Positions 1 through 9,652 of a DNA stretch of 64,000 bases are shown here, piece after piece; the stretch's first letter is position 1; each line of letters starts with the position of its first letter. The translations under genes were made by a program, and so were the position numbers. Under the pieces are notes generated by a model, which was not told where the DNA came from, searched no databases, and was given only the letters and a program-made list of their open reading frames with translations. The stretch lies in the NCBI GenBank assembly GCA_009841105.1, contig VXMM01000002.1, forward strand, positions 121,850-185,849, read 5' to 3'. The DNA comes from Acidimicrobiia bacterium (lineage in GTDB: Bacteria > Actinomycetota > Acidimicrobiia > Spongiisociales > Spongiisociaceae).

Positions 1-299
1 TCGGTAAAGCCGCCCACCACCACCGCTTCGGCCAAGCTGATCCCGGCGCCGCCGGCCATGGCGGACATCTCCTCGTACAGGACGGCCGACTGTTGCTCAT
101 GGGCTTCGAGACAAGCCTCCGCCAGTTCGAGGACCATCCCCCTGGACACAGACACCCCCGTCCACAGGCCGGCCATCACAAGGCCGATCCGCTCCTCGGA
201 GTACTCCCGGATCTCCGCCGCATAGGTACCACCATGGACGTACCCCATCTCGGCAGGAGATCCGCCCACGTCCAGCATGCGAATAGGAGGCCGTCGCAT
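1..299 (-). CDS. C45-family acyltransferase/peptidase, N-terminal part
   Basis: This gene runs off the left edge of the window, so only about 99 N-terminal residues are visible. The ATG lies at 297-299 behind a short purine run. The product starts MRRPPIRMLDVGGSPAEMGY and continues with a G-x-x-x-E-M-G-Y-x-H-G element, then a helical stretch ending in AEAVVVGGFT. That beginning is typical of the C45 family (isopenicillin-N acyltransferase-like, carcinine hydrolase-like Ntn hydrolases). The autoproteolytic Cys normally follows about 10-20 residues further on and is outside the window, so activity cannot be judged. It lies directly upstream of xsc on the same strand (53-bp gap) and may be cotranscribed with it. 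The family is supported by pattern recognition only; the substrate is unknown. Confidence 0.6.
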   Translation of the reverse strand, partial: MRRPPIRMLDVGGSPAEMGYVHGGTYAAEIREYSEERIGLVMAGLWTGVSVSRGMVLELAEACLEAHEQQSAVLYEEMSAMAGGAGISLAEAVVVGGFT

Positions 300-352
300 C
301 TGCCCCAAGCGTAATGGGCCCGAACTACACGTCTAGCTGGACTCGAATCGGT

Positions 353-2065
353 CTACTCGCTGCTGTACTTGGCGTACTTCTCCAACAGCCGGACCGGCTT
401 CTGCAGGGCGTCCCGGCGGAAGGGCTCGCCGAGCTCCCGGCTCACCTGGATCTCGAGCACGGTGGGCCGCTCAGACTCGACAGCCGCTCTAAGGGCGTCG
501 CCGACCTCCTGTGGCTTCTCTACGACCTCGCCCTCAGCGCCCATGGCGCGGGCTATGGCCGCGAAGCTGGGGTTCTCCAGCATGGTCGCCACGTAGCGGT
601 CGTCATAGAAGTCGATCTGGTTGCGCTTCTCGGCGCCCCACTGCCCGTTGTTGAACACGCAGGCCACCACCGGGATGTTCTCCCGCACGCAGGTCATGAC
701 CTCGGCCAGGCTCATCCCCCAGGCGCCGTCCCCTACGTAGGCGATGGCGGGCCGCTCCGGCGCGGCCACCTTCGCCCCCATCGCGGTGGGGAATGCGTAG
801 CCGCAGTTCCCGAACATCATCGCGGCGAACATGCTGTTGGGCCGGTCGAAGCTCAGGTACGAGTTGGCCACCGAGCAGATATTCCCTATGTCGGTGGTGA
901 CCATCGAGTCGGCCGGCATGGCAAGTTCCAGCTCCCGTAGGGCGGTGCGGGGTGCGATGGGGACATCCTGCGAGGAGGAGAGCGAATCCAGTTCCCGCCG
1001 CCAGGCCTCCTTCTCCGCCTGGATCCGGGCCATCCGATCGTCGCGCGTAGCCGAGCATGCCAGATCCATGGTCGCCAGCCTCCTCGCCAGCTCGGCGGCC
1101 ACCGCCCCGGCGTCACCGTGGATCGCCACCTCGGCCGGCTTGACCAGGCCCAGCATCCGGTGGTCGGCATCGACCTGGATGATGCGGGCGTCCTCCGGCC
1201 AGTACTCGATGCCGTACTGGGGCAACGTGCCGAAGGGCCCCAACCGGGTGCCCAGCGCCAGGATCACGTCGGCCCGGGCCACGATGCGCATCGCCGCCTT
1301 GGAGCCCTGGTAGCCGATCGGCCCGCAGGCCAGGTCATGGCCAGCGGGGAAGGCGTCGTTGTGGAGGTACGAACAGATCGCGGGTGCGCCGAGCAACTCG
1401 GCCAGGCCCACGGCCTCGGCTTGCCCGCCTCCCATCACCACGCCCCCGCCCACCATCAACACCGGGAAGCGGGCCTCGGCCAGCAACCGCGCGGCGGCTG
1501 CCAGGCCGGCCGACCCGCCGGACGAGCGCTCGACCACGAGGGGGTCTCTGATGTCGTAGTCGGCTTCCCCGTAGAAGTAGTCCCGCGGGATGTTGATCTG
1601 CACAGGACCCCGCTCCGCCATCGCCAGCGTGAAGGCCCGGTGGGTGAGCTCCGCGATCCGCTCGAACCTCTTGACCTCGACCTGGTACTTGGTGATCTTC
1701 GAGAAGATCGGCATCTGGTCGGTCTCCTGGAAGCCTCCCAAACCCTCCCCCATCGAACCGGCCTGCGGGGTTACGGCGACCACGGGCGAGTGCGCCCAGT
1801 ACGCGGCCGCGATGGCTGTGACGAAGTTGGTGATGCCCGGACCGTTCTGGCCGATGCACACCCCGTGCCGGTTCGAGACCCGGCTGTATCCGTCTGCCAT
1901 ATGGGCGGCGTTCTGCTCGTGGGCCACGGGCCAGAACCTGATCCCGGCCGGCTCGAAGATATCGAGAGCTTCCATGAAAGCCGACCCCACAATGCCGAAC
2001 ACGTCGGTCACTCCCTGGGCTGCGAGGCTCTCGACAAAGGCCTCGCTAGCGGTCATCCGGACCAT
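353..2065 (-). CDS. xsc: Sulfoacetaldehyde acetyltransferase (Xsc)
   Basis: Xsc is a thiamine-diphosphate enzyme that converts sulfoacetaldehyde and phosphate to acetyl phosphate and sulfite, the C-S bond-cleaving step of taurine, isethionate and sulfoacetate catabolism. The 570-residue length matches the family. Xsc-like landmarks are AHEQNAAHMADGYSR with the ThDP-activating Glu near residue 50, QNGPGITNFVTA, GGFQETDQMPIF, QINIPRDYFYGE and, in the C-terminal ThDP domain, GDGAWGMSLAEV followed by FNNGQWGAEKRNQIDFY. The NNGQWGAEKxNQ-DFY block separates Xsc from acetolactate synthases. The start at 2065 has a GGAGG Shine-Dalgarno about 8 nt upstream; an in-frame ATG at 2056 is the alternative. 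No phosphotransacetylase is visible nearby to use the acetyl phosphate. Confidence 0.92.
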   Translation of the reverse strand: MVRMTASEAFVESLAAQGVTDVFGIVGSAFMEALDIFEPAGIRFWPVAHEQNAAHMADGYSRVSNRHGVCIGQNGPGITNFVTAIAAAYWAHSPVVAVTPQAGSMGEGLGGFQETDQMPIFSKITKYQVEVKRFERIAELTHRAFTLAMAERGPVQINIPRDYFYGEADYDIRDPLVVERSSGGSAGLAAAARLLAEARFPVLMVGGGVVMGGGQAEAVGLAELLGAPAICSYLHNDAFPAGHDLACGPIGYQGSKAAMRIVARADVILALGTRLGPFGTLPQYGIEYWPEDARIIQVDADHRMLGLVKPAEVAIHGDAGAVAAELARRLATMDLACSATRDDRMARIQAEKEAWRRELDSLSSSQDVPIAPRTALRELELAMPADSMVTTDIGNICSVANSYLSFDRPNSMFAAMMFGNCGYAFPTAMGAKVAAPERPAIAYVGDGAWGMSLAEVMTCVRENIPVVACVFNNGQWGAEKRNQIDFYDDRYVATMLENPSFAAIARAMGAEGEVVEKPQEVGDALRAAVESERPTVLEIQVSRELGEPFRRDALQKPVRLLEKYAKYSSE

Positions 2066-2244
2066 CTACTTCCCTCCTCCGTACGCAGCCGAGAGGCGCC
2101 GCGGTTCCCCTTCGACACGGCTTGAGGCGCCGAGGAGCCGCTATACGCCGTCCCGAACCCCGAAGGGTACTCCACCCGCCGTGATAGGCACTTCCGAAGC
2201 GTCCAGCAGCCTCGGGCGCCCGCGCGGCGGGAGGTGGCGCGCTC

Positions 2245-4749
2245 TTACTCCTCAGCCGAGGGGGCCGGGGCCATCGACGTCGCTACAGGCACCTCGATCT
2301 CGCTGCTGCGGAACCAGACCCCCACCGGCGGGTCGGCCGGCAGGTAGCGGATGTCGGGGAAGATTGTCTCGCCATCGGTGCCGATGAATCCGAATTCGGT
2401 TCGGCCGCCAGCAACGCGCCGGGCCCGGATCCTCCCGATCGAGTCCCCCGCCACCTCGACGTCGCCGCTCACCTGCCAACTGCCGGTAGGTATGTCTTCA
2501 CGCAGGAAGCGCTCCGTTGGCAGGATTTGGCGTCCACCGGCAAGCTCGACGCCATGCTCCAAGCTGCCGTCCTCGCCCAACCGGGCGATGATGCGCAGCC
2601 GGTAAGAGTCAGGGCCCGCCGGATCGGTACGTGTCCAGAAGCCGAGCATCCGTCGAAGCTCGAGACTGTGGCTGATCGAGAGGCGTTGCAGGAAACGGAG
2701 GTTCGCTTGGCCGCCAGCTTCCACCGCGCACAACGCGCCGTCGACCGACACCCCATGGATGGGGCGGACCGCCCGCATCTCGGCGTCGAGAGCGAGCAAC
2801 CCTTCAACGCCGTCAACGCCGGCCGCCTCGAGCGCGTCGCGCAGGGCGTTCGGGCCGGGGCTGCAGCCCGCCTGCTCCGCCATCATCTTCCGGACGCCGG
2901 GATCCTTCCATCCTTCTTCAGCAGCCCGGGCCGCGGTGACTATCTCTCCAGCCGTCACCGCAGCCGCCACGACGCTCTCGGCATAGGCGACCTGGGAATG
3001 GGCCTCCAGCGCTTCCTCGAACGACAGTGCCGCGCCATTCTCGATCCGCCACAGGAGCGTGCGCCACGAGGACGCCATCCACGCGAACTCGGAAGACGCC
3101 GCATCGGCTGCCTGCAGCACCGACTCCTCGATTGCGATCGGATTGAGCGCCTCGCCAGCGGCCAGGGCATCGATCATCCCCGAAGCGTCGGCGAAGGAAG
3201 CGTATCTCTGAGCGAACGTCTCGAGGAGCGCGCTCGTCGACAGGTTGGCAACGGCAACCGGTGTCGGGTTCCCGTCATCCGCCAGCGCCGCGATCTTGGG
3301 CCGCTCGAACACGCCGTCCAATAGCTGGGTTGCCACTCCTGCCGCATAGATCGCTCGCAGCCGATCCTGCCGATCAACTTCGGCGTCCGGGTCGGTGGCG
3401 GACTTCACCTCCGTCGTGACCTCCCCGTCGCTATCGGCTTCCGCGGCCACCGTGTACTCGGCGCCGTCTACGCGCACGTCTAAGGGTTCGAAGGTGGGAC
3501 CGTCCAGAACAAACAGGTTCTGCCACAGGCCGTGGAACCCGATCTCGTTGCCCGCTCTGTCGTAGGTGACGATTCCCACGAACACCCACGTGGGGCCGGA
3601 CCGATAGAAACTGACCTCGAACGGAGCAACCTCGCTGATCGAAGCGCTGCCCTCGCTAGCGGCATCGGTCCCGGAGTGATACGAGACTCCGGCTTGCCAA
3701 TGCCCCGCAACACGGCCGAGGCGCTCGAACACACGGGGGCCGACCACGTACAGAACGGCGTAGCCGCCGGCGACGAGATCGCCCCCTACGTTCCCGGCGC
3801 GGTAGTGAACGGGGAAAGGATCGCCCGCGACTACCTCTGCCGGAACCCGCACTTCCTCGATCTTCAACCGGGCTCGTTCCTGTTCCGCCTGCTCGTCCAC
3901 CAAGCGGACCGTGAGATCGAAGTCGGCGCGCAGGGGTTGGTAATCGCGCTCGAGGTAGGTGGTCGCCTCGATGAAGTAACCACCGGCCGGCAGGAATTGG
4001 TCTATACGGGCGTTGCGGACCTCCCCACCATCGTCGTTGGCTCCGATTATGCCGCCCGCTAGCGACGCCAAGGACAAGACAGGATCGCCATCCTCCGACC
4101 TCAGGTCGATACGAACGCGACCGGCCTGTTCGAGGTTGAACGTGTAACCGTGAGCCGGATGCTCGACGACGAAACGCGACCCGCACGTGTCAAGTGTCCA
4201 GGATCCGGATGCGGTCAGATCAGCGACCGCTTCCAACGTGCCGAGATGCACCGGCTCGCAACCGGATACATAGCTGATCGTGATGGCGAAGTCCGCCGGT
4301 CCCCGGCTCCGGCCGCCGACAGTCGTGGCCTCGATCATGTATGCGCCCGGTGGCAGGTCCCGCTCGACGCGGGCGTCCAGGCCGGCTCCTCCGTCGTCGT
4401 TGTCAGCGAGACGGGTGCCGTCCTCCGCGAGCAGGTAGAGGTACGCGTCCGCCCCCGTGGACGTCAGGTTGATCCTGACTCGTCCTGCCGTAGCGACCTC
4501 GAACCTATAAGTGCTGGCGTCACTGCCGGCGCGGAACCGCGAATCGCAGTCCTCGGTCGTCCAGCGCCCCACGGCCTCCAACCCGTCAGCGCTCAGTGTC
4601 CCCAGGTCTGCAACCTCACAGTCCGGGGACTCCTGCGCCAACCCGGGCCTCGATCCCGGGAGGGCCAGCACGCTCGCTACGAGGGTGAAGGCGATGCACG
4701 CCCGCGCCAGCCGGTGGACGCCGGGATTGCCAACCAGGGCTCGTTCCAT
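2245..4749 (-). CDS. Secreted protein with two PPC-type beta domains
   Basis: A large exported protein of 834 residues and unknown function. The chosen ATG (4747-4749) is preceded by GGAG at 6 nt and starts a clear signal peptide (hydrophobic ACIAFTLVASVLALPG, then a cleavage-like site before QESPDCE). An upstream in-frame ATG at 4809 has no such support. Two repeats follow within roughly the first 280 residues. Each has a Cys-bearing strand, a D-x-Y-L-Y-L or D-P-V-L-S-L core, an N-D-D-G-G turn and an L-P-[AP]-G-x-Y-x-I-E-A-T-T end, which is the signature of bacterial pre-peptidase C-terminal (PPC) domains. The remaining roughly 550 residues include a beta-rich middle and an Ala-rich helical part with no recognised domain. 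No protease domain is visible although PPC domains often accompany proteases. Probably extracellular or surface-associated. Confidence 0.72.
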   Translation of the reverse strand: MERALVGNPGVHRLARACIAFTLVASVLALPGSRPGLAQESPDCEVADLGTLSADGLEAVGRWTTEDCDSRFRAGSDASTYRFEVATAGRVRINLTSTGADAYLYLLAEDGTRLADNDDGGAGLDARVERDLPPGAYMIEATTVGGRSRGPADFAITISYVSGCEPVHLGTLEAVADLTASGSWTLDTCGSRFVVEHPAHGYTFNLEQAGRVRIDLRSEDGDPVLSLASLAGGIIGANDDGGEVRNARIDQFLPAGGYFIEATTYLERDYQPLRADFDLTVRLVDEQAEQERARLKIEEVRVPAEVVAGDPFPVHYRAGNVGGDLVAGGYAVLYVVGPRVFERLGRVAGHWQAGVSYHSGTDAASEGSASISEVAPFEVSFYRSGPTWVFVGIVTYDRAGNEIGFHGLWQNLFVLDGPTFEPLDVRVDGAEYTVAAEADSDGEVTTEVKSATDPDAEVDRQDRLRAIYAAGVATQLLDGVFERPKIAALADDGNPTPVAVANLSTSALLETFAQRYASFADASGMIDALAAGEALNPIAIEESVLQAADAASSEFAWMASSWRTLLWRIENGAALSFEEALEAHSQVAYAESVVAAAVTAGEIVTAARAAEEGWKDPGVRKMMAEQAGCSPGPNALRDALEAAGVDGVEGLLALDAEMRAVRPIHGVSVDGALCAVEAGGQANLRFLQRLSISHSLELRRMLGFWTRTDPAGPDSYRLRIIARLGEDGSLEHGVELAGGRQILPTERFLREDIPTGSWQVSGDVEVAGDSIGRIRARRVAGGRTEFGFIGTDGETIFPDIRYLPADPPVGVWFRSSEIEVPVATSMAPAPSAEE

Positions 4750-4843
4750 CTCGGACTCCAATGTTCGGTTTGCTGTCAGAAAGGGTGCCCGCGGCCGACG
4801 GAACACCATTGACGATCAGGCGACGATTGTAGTTAGAGCCTGA

Positions 4844-4861
4844 TCACGCTATGCGCGTTCT
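4844..4861 (+). repeat. Short copy of a dispersed intergenic repeat (copy A)
   Basis: Eighteen bases, tcacgctatgcgcgttct, are identical to 30911-30928 within the longer copy at 30907-30957, and nearly identical to the inverted copy at 61541-61589. Only this core is shared here; the flanks diverge. It lies between the divergent PPC-protein gene and the PhyH-family gene. Confidence 0.55.
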
Positions 4862-4984
4862 GCCCTGACGACCACCGTCGGCATGGCGCGCCGGGGGGAA
4901 CACCATTTGCTGACCATTCCGCGCGCCTTTTGGACACGCGCGTATATAGAGTCACACACCACCGGCAGGTAAGGAGGTGGGAAG

Positions 4985-5974
4985 ATGGCCGGGCTCACGG
5001 TCGAGCAGTTGGACCGGTTCCACGAGGACGGATACCTGATCGTCGAGGATGTGCTCACCGAGGAGGACCTGGCCGCGATCGACGCCGAGTACAGCAAGAT
5101 CGTCAATCGGGTTTCGGCCGACCTGGCCCTCCAAGGAAAACTGCGGCCGCTCACCGGGACCACCTTCTCGGAGTGCTACATCGAAGCGATGCAGCAACTC
5201 GACGACATGTACGACCTCTACCAGCACCTCGACATCTCCCTCCCCCTGCTCGAGGACCTCGACCACAGCCACACCATGAACGCCGGGCCAGAGGTGTTCC
5301 GCCTGCTCACCAATCCGCGCCTGCTCGACATCGTGGAGTCGGTGATCGGGCCCGAGATCTACTCCAACCCGGTCCAGCACACCCGCATCAAACCGCCCGT
5401 CCGCCACCTGCCGGAGGCGGCGCTCGACGCCAACATCGCCGCCACGCTGTGGCACCAGGACTCCGCCGTAATCGATACCGAGGCCGACGGCACCGACATG
5501 CTGACGATATGGCTCGCCGTGACGGATGCCACCCTCCAGAACGGGTGCCTGATCGTCGAGCGCGGCAGCCACCGTGAGGAGATGACCCTTCACTGTCCGG
5601 GAAAGGTCTTCCCCGCCGAGATCTACATTCCCGAGTCGATCATCGACGACGGCCGGGTCATACCCATGGAGGTACCCGCCGGAGGCGCCGTCCTGCTGCA
5701 CAAGCTGACCGAGCACGGTTCGCTGGACAACCACAGCCACGACATCCGGTGGAGCTTCGACCTCCGCTACCAGCCGATCGGACAACCCACCGGCCGCTCC
5801 GTGTTCCCCGGGTTCGTCGCCCGCAGCCGGGCCCACCCCGAGCAGGTGATCACCGACCCCGACGAGTGGGCGAAACTGTGGTGGGACGCCCGAGACCGCA
5901 TCGCTGACGGCGTGACGCCCATGCGCTTGAACGCCCGATGGAAGGCCAACGCCCGCCAGCCCATCTGCGCCTGA
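4985..5974 (+). CDS. Phytanoyl-CoA dioxygenase (PhyH) family protein
   Basis: A 329-residue protein of the PhyH family of Fe(II)/2-oxoglutarate-dependent oxygenases, which hydroxylate many small substrates. The N-terminus (VEQLDRFHEDGYLIVEDVL) is the usual PhyH opening. The metal-binding H-x-D is visible as WHQDS about halfway along, and the distal His is probably in TEHGSLDNHS, followed by a Ser/Asp/Arg-rich stretch (DIRWSFDLRYQ) containing the Arg expected to bind 2-oxoglutarate. The ATG has a perfect AAGGAGG Shine-Dalgarno 7-8 nt upstream. The gene stands alone on the plus strand between two minus-strand genes. Substrate unknown; other PhyH proteins act on osmolytes, antibiotics or sulfonates, and nothing in the sequence decides between them. 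Confidence 0.85.
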   Translation: MAGLTVEQLDRFHEDGYLIVEDVLTEEDLAAIDAEYSKIVNRVSADLALQGKLRPLTGTTFSECYIEAMQQLDDMYDLYQHLDISLPLLEDLDHSHTMNAGPEVFRLLTNPRLLDIVESVIGPEIYSNPVQHTRIKPPVRHLPEAALDANIAATLWHQDSAVIDTEADGTDMLTIWLAVTDATLQNGCLIVERGSHREEMTLHCPGKVFPAEIYIPESIIDDGRVIPMEVPAGGAVLLHKLTEHGSLDNHSHDIRWSFDLRYQPIGQPTGRSVFPGFVARSRAHPEQVITDPDEWAKLWWDARDRIADGVTPMRLNARWKANARQPICA

Positions 5975-6010
5975 CCCGTTCCCGGGCCAGGCTCGTTCCC
6001 ACGCCGCCGC

Positions 6011-7807
6011 TCAGCAGATCGTGGTGCGCTCCTCGGGAAGAACGAGGTCGATCAAGGCCCGGTGGATGATCTCGTTGGCGCATTCGTTGCTGGGATACAC
6101 CACATGCGCGTAGTGCTCGGCTCGGACCAGGTAACCGTTCGACAGCGTCTCCTCCACCAGCTCCTGTGACTCGGTGAACGGCGTCGCCGGATCCCGCGGA
6201 TTACCGATGACGACGATAGGCACGTCGCTACCGTCCAGCGTGCCGCCGAACGAGCTCCGGTCGAGCAGGTCGTAGAACGGGCATGTGCCCGGCGCCGCGA
6301 AGTCGAGGTTTGCCAGCAGTGGCAATTCCCGGTGCACCGCCTCTTCCATCGCCTCCTCGTCGGACAGCCGCACGTGGCGATCCAGCTGCGGGTTCAGTAC
6401 CCACGAGTCGAGGCAGTTGACGTGCTCGACGAACGTGGTCCCGCCGCCACTGTCTCCGAGTTGGAACAGTGCGAACTCGGCGAGGAGGGATGGATCGCCG
6501 TCCTCTACCAGCAGGGCGTAGCCGAGCCAGAGGTAAGGCCAACTCTCCTCGCTGTACAGCGGCGTGATGATCGACAGCGCTCCCGCAAGCGGGTTCCCGC
6601 CCGTGGCCTCGGCCACCGCCTCGAGCGCGCCGACGTTCTCCTTGTAATACCCGCGCGGGTCTCCGTCGTTGTAAATCGGGCACTCGGGCCGATCGCACGC
6701 GTCAAGGGCTTCGCCCAGCAGCACCTCGAACTGGCGGAGCTCGTCGATCACGTTGGCTACCCGCGCCTCCACCGTGCTGACGTCGTCGACCGGATTGTCC
6801 GCGCCGTCCACGACCATGGCTCGTACCGACTCGGGGAACAACGTGGCGTACCACACGCCGAGCGTGGCGCCGTATGACGCACCGAAGTAGCTGATCCGCT
6901 CCGCTCCGAGCGCCTTGCGGATCTCATCGATGTCGCGGGCCACGTACTCGCTATGCAAGAGGCCAGCCGCGGCGCCCATCGACTCTACGCAGAGCAGCGC
7001 TGCCTCCTCGGCCGCAGCGAATTCCTTGGCGGTGTCGAACGGGAGCTCGACCTGCGACAGCAACTCGATCTGGGCTCCGGGCTTCCCACACACAAAGCGA
7101 GGCTCCGAGCGCTCTACGCCTCGCGGGTCGAATCCGACGATGTCGAACCGTTCGAGCAAAGGCCTGGTGAACACGACACCGGGGCCCTCCAGGGCCCACG
7201 CAGCCATATCGACGCCGCTGGCGCCCGGTCCTCCGGGATTCACCACCAGGTAGCCGATGCGCCGGTCCGGATCGGTGGCCCGGTGCACGGCGATGGTGAG
7301 CGCCAACTCTCCCGCGTCCCGGTCGCGGTAGTCGAGCGGCACCGTGACGACACCGCACTCGAGCCCCTCGAACTCACATTCGATCCACCGCACGGTGGCT
7401 TCGGGAGCCACGGAGTTCCCGTCCGTGCCATCCACGGCGCCCGCTTCCTCGACCGGATCCACCTCGTCCTCATTGTCGGGATCGTCGCTGCGGTCCTCGC
7501 CCGCGACGGAGGTGACGGTGGTCGGTACGCTCTGGACCGGATCGGAGGCGGCCGGCGCCGTCCCGCTGACGGCGGTAGATGTCACGGTTGCCGGCTCGCC
7601 AAGGGCGGGGGTAGACGTCGTGGTTACCGGCTCGCTGACCGTGGAAACGAGAGTCGTGCTCGCCGTTCCCCCGGCCTCCGCGCCGGAATCGTCCTCCTGT
7701 GTCGAGCAGGCCGCTGCCAGCAACACGAGCAGCACGACCGCTGCCAGCATGCGGCGCCGATCAAAGCCTGCGCAACCACGGGGCCGTGAAGTATCCCGAG
7801 ACAGCAT
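6011..7807 (-). CDS. TAP-like alpha/beta-hydrolase lipoprotein
   Basis: A predicted secreted lipoprotein hydrolase of 598 residues related to the Streptomyces SlpD/tripeptidyl aminopeptidase group. The start at 7807 has an AGGGGG-type ribosome-binding site; an upstream in-frame ATG at 7852 lacks one. A lipobox (LAAACS) ends the signal peptide and is followed by a Thr/Val/Pro-rich linker of roughly 100 residues. The hydrolase core shows an oxyanion region (NPGGPGASG), the nucleophile elbow GASYG, an acid in NPRDPATP and the catalytic His in AEHYAHVVYPSNEC within the C-terminal TAP-like domain. It likely hydrolyses peptides or esters outside the membrane. Convergent with the PhyH gene and divergent from the ThDP enzyme at 7940. 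Confidence 0.85.
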   Translation of the reverse strand: MLSRDTSRPRGCAGFDRRRMLAAVVLLVLLAAACSTQEDDSGAEAGGTASTTLVSTVSEPVTTTSTPALGEPATVTSTAVSGTAPAASDPVQSVPTTVTSVAGEDRSDDPDNEDEVDPVEEAGAVDGTDGNSVAPEATVRWIECEFEGLECGVVTVPLDYRDRDAGELALTIAVHRATDPDRRIGYLVVNPGGPGASGVDMAAWALEGPGVVFTRPLLERFDIVGFDPRGVERSEPRFVCGKPGAQIELLSQVELPFDTAKEFAAAEEAALLCVESMGAAAGLLHSEYVARDIDEIRKALGAERISYFGASYGATLGVWYATLFPESVRAMVVDGADNPVDDVSTVEARVANVIDELRQFEVLLGEALDACDRPECPIYNDGDPRGYYKENVGALEAVAEATGGNPLAGALSIITPLYSEESWPYLWLGYALLVEDGDPSLLAEFALFQLGDSGGGTTFVEHVNCLDSWVLNPQLDRHVRLSDEEAMEEAVHRELPLLANLDFAAPGTCPFYDLLDRSSFGGTLDGSDVPIVVIGNPRDPATPFTESQELVEETLSNGYLVRAEHYAHVVYPSNECANEIIHRALIDLVLPEERTTIC

Positions 7808-7939
7808 GCAGCCCCCTGCGGAGTGGTCCGGTGAACGGCGAATCCTATCCACGATCCTGCGCTACCGGACGACCCGGGTTACCGGCGGCGGAGAGTTCGG
7901 TTCCAACTGCCTTCTAGGCGAAGACGGATCGGGGTTAAC

Positions 7940-9613
7940 GTGTCCGGCATGATGACGGGCGCCAGGGCGCTTGCGGAGATGCTCGACGGGTACGGCGTGA
8001 CCCATGTCTTCATGGTGCCGGCCGTCCTCCGGCGAACGCTTGCAGAACTGGAGCGGTTCGGCGTGCGGCGCATCCACACCCACGGGGAGAAACCGGCCGC
8101 TTACATGGCCGATGGGTACGCCAGGATGTCGGGCCGGCCCGGGGTGTGCATGGCCCAGGCGGTGGGGGCGCTGAACCTGGCCGCCGGCCTCCGCGACGCC
8201 CACCTAGCCAACTCCCCGGTCATCGCCCTCACCGGGGGTCGGGACCCTGCAGCAACCGGCAAGGGTGTCTACCAGGAGGTGGACGACCTGCCCGCCTTCG
8301 TCAACGTCACCAGGTTCAGCGCCGAAATCGACGCGGTCGAGAAGATCCCCGATCTCGTCCGGCAGGCATTCCGCTCGGCGGTGTCCGCCCGCCCCGGGCC
8401 GGCACACCTCCAATTCGTGGGCAACGAGGGCCAGATCGACCTCGGAGAAGGAGATCTCGATCCCTCCGTCGAGCCAAGATTCGTCTCGGTACCGCCGGAG
8501 CGTCCCCTCCCCGACCCGCGTGACGTGGCAGCTGCTCTGGACCTGCTCGAGCGCGCCGAGCGGCCGGTGCTGGTGGCGGGCGGTGGCGGGCGGACCTCCC
8601 GGGCCGCACGGGAACTGGTGGGTGTTGCGGAACGGCTCGCCATCCCTGTGGTGACCTCTCTCAACGGGAAGGACACCATTCCGGGAAACCACCCCCTATG
8701 CGTCGGGGTCGTGGGCACCTATTCGCGGAGCGCCGCCAACCGGGTCGTCAACCAAGCGGACCTGGTGTGTTTCGTGGGCTCAAGCGCTGGCAGCATGACC
8801 ACCCACTTCTGGCAGGTTCCGGTACCCGGGGTTCCCGCCATCCAGATCGACATCGACCCGGAGATGGTGGGTCGCAACTACCCGCTGCGGGTCGCCATCC
8901 GCTCAGATGCGCGAACAGCCCTCACCGCCATCCTCGAAGGCGCCGGTCCAACCCCTGCGAGCCGGGGGGAATGGCTCGCCACCGTCCGCGGCGAAGTGGC
9001 CGCGTGGCGCCAGCAGCACCTCGGGCGCCTTCGCTCCGATGCGGCGCCCATCCGTCCCGAGCGCCTCTGCGCGGAGTTGACGGATCTCGTGCCCGACGAT
9101 GCCTGCGTCGTGGTAGACACCGGACACGCCGGGATGTGGATGGGCGGTATGTTCGACACCCGGACGCCCGACCAGCGCTACCTGCGCAGCGCCGGACACC
9201 TCGGCTGGGCGTTTCCCGCCGCGCTGGGCGCCAAGTGCGCCGCCCCGGCTCGCCCTGTTGTCTGCTTCACCGGCGACGCCGGGCTCTGGTACCACATCGC
9301 TGAGATCGAGACCGCCGTCCGTTGGGGCATCAACACCGTGACGGTGGTCAACAACAACTCCTCGGGCAACCAGTCCGCCCGCGGGTTCGACCGCGCCTAC
9401 GGAGGAGAGCAGACACCGGAGGGACGCCGCCTGTGGACCTTCAATCATGTCGACTTCGCCCGGCTGGCCGAGGGCATGGGGGCCATGGGGATCCGGGTGG
9501 AGAAGCCCGGCGAGATAGGCCCTTCCCTGGAGCGGGCCCTGGCGGCAGAGCGCCCGGTCGTCATCGATGTAGTAACCGATGTCGAGGCGATGGCCCCCCT
9601 CGCCGTCGTCTGA
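7940..9613 (+). CDS. ThDP-dependent enzyme, acetolactate-synthase-like
   Basis: A 557-residue thiamine-diphosphate enzyme with the three-domain layout of the acetolactate synthase/benzoylformate decarboxylase superfamily. The activating Glu lies in HTHGEKPAAYMADGYAR. The central domain contains ERPVLVAGGGG. The ThDP/Mg motif is GDAGLWYHIAEIETAVRW, ending in TVVNNNSSGNQSARG. It is clearly different from Xsc (no NNGQWGAEK block) and from biosynthetic IlvB (no associated small subunit). The start is GTG at 7940, with an ATG at 7949 as alternative. A role in a 2-oxo acid or aldehyde pathway is likely; the substrate cannot be read from the sequence. It is one of two ThDP enzymes within 10 kb. Confidence 0.8.
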   Translation: MSGMMTGARALAEMLDGYGVTHVFMVPAVLRRTLAELERFGVRRIHTHGEKPAAYMADGYARMSGRPGVCMAQAVGALNLAAGLRDAHLANSPVIALTGGRDPAATGKGVYQEVDDLPAFVNVTRFSAEIDAVEKIPDLVRQAFRSAVSARPGPAHLQFVGNEGQIDLGEGDLDPSVEPRFVSVPPERPLPDPRDVAAALDLLERAERPVLVAGGGGRTSRAARELVGVAERLAIPVVTSLNGKDTIPGNHPLCVGVVGTYSRSAANRVVNQADLVCFVGSSAGSMTTHFWQVPVPGVPAIQIDIDPEMVGRNYPLRVAIRSDARTALTAILEGAGPTPASRGEWLATVRGEVAAWRQQHLGRLRSDAAPIRPERLCAELTDLVPDDACVVVDTGHAGMWMGGMFDTRTPDQRYLRSAGHLGWAFPAALGAKCAAPARPVVCFTGDAGLWYHIAEIETAVRWGINTVTVVNNNSSGNQSARGFDRAYGGEQTPEGRRLWTFNHVDFARLAEGMGAMGIRVEKPGEIGPSLERALAAERPVVIDVVTDVEAMAPLAVV

Positions 9614-9652
9614 CGCCCTCGCGGAGCCGCACGGCCACCCGGCTGCGGCGCT

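Noticed and set aside
7940..9613. Acetolactate synthase IlvB
   Set aside because: No regulatory subunit gene adjacent and the sequence lacks IlvB-specific blocks; left as ThDP enzyme of unknown substrate.
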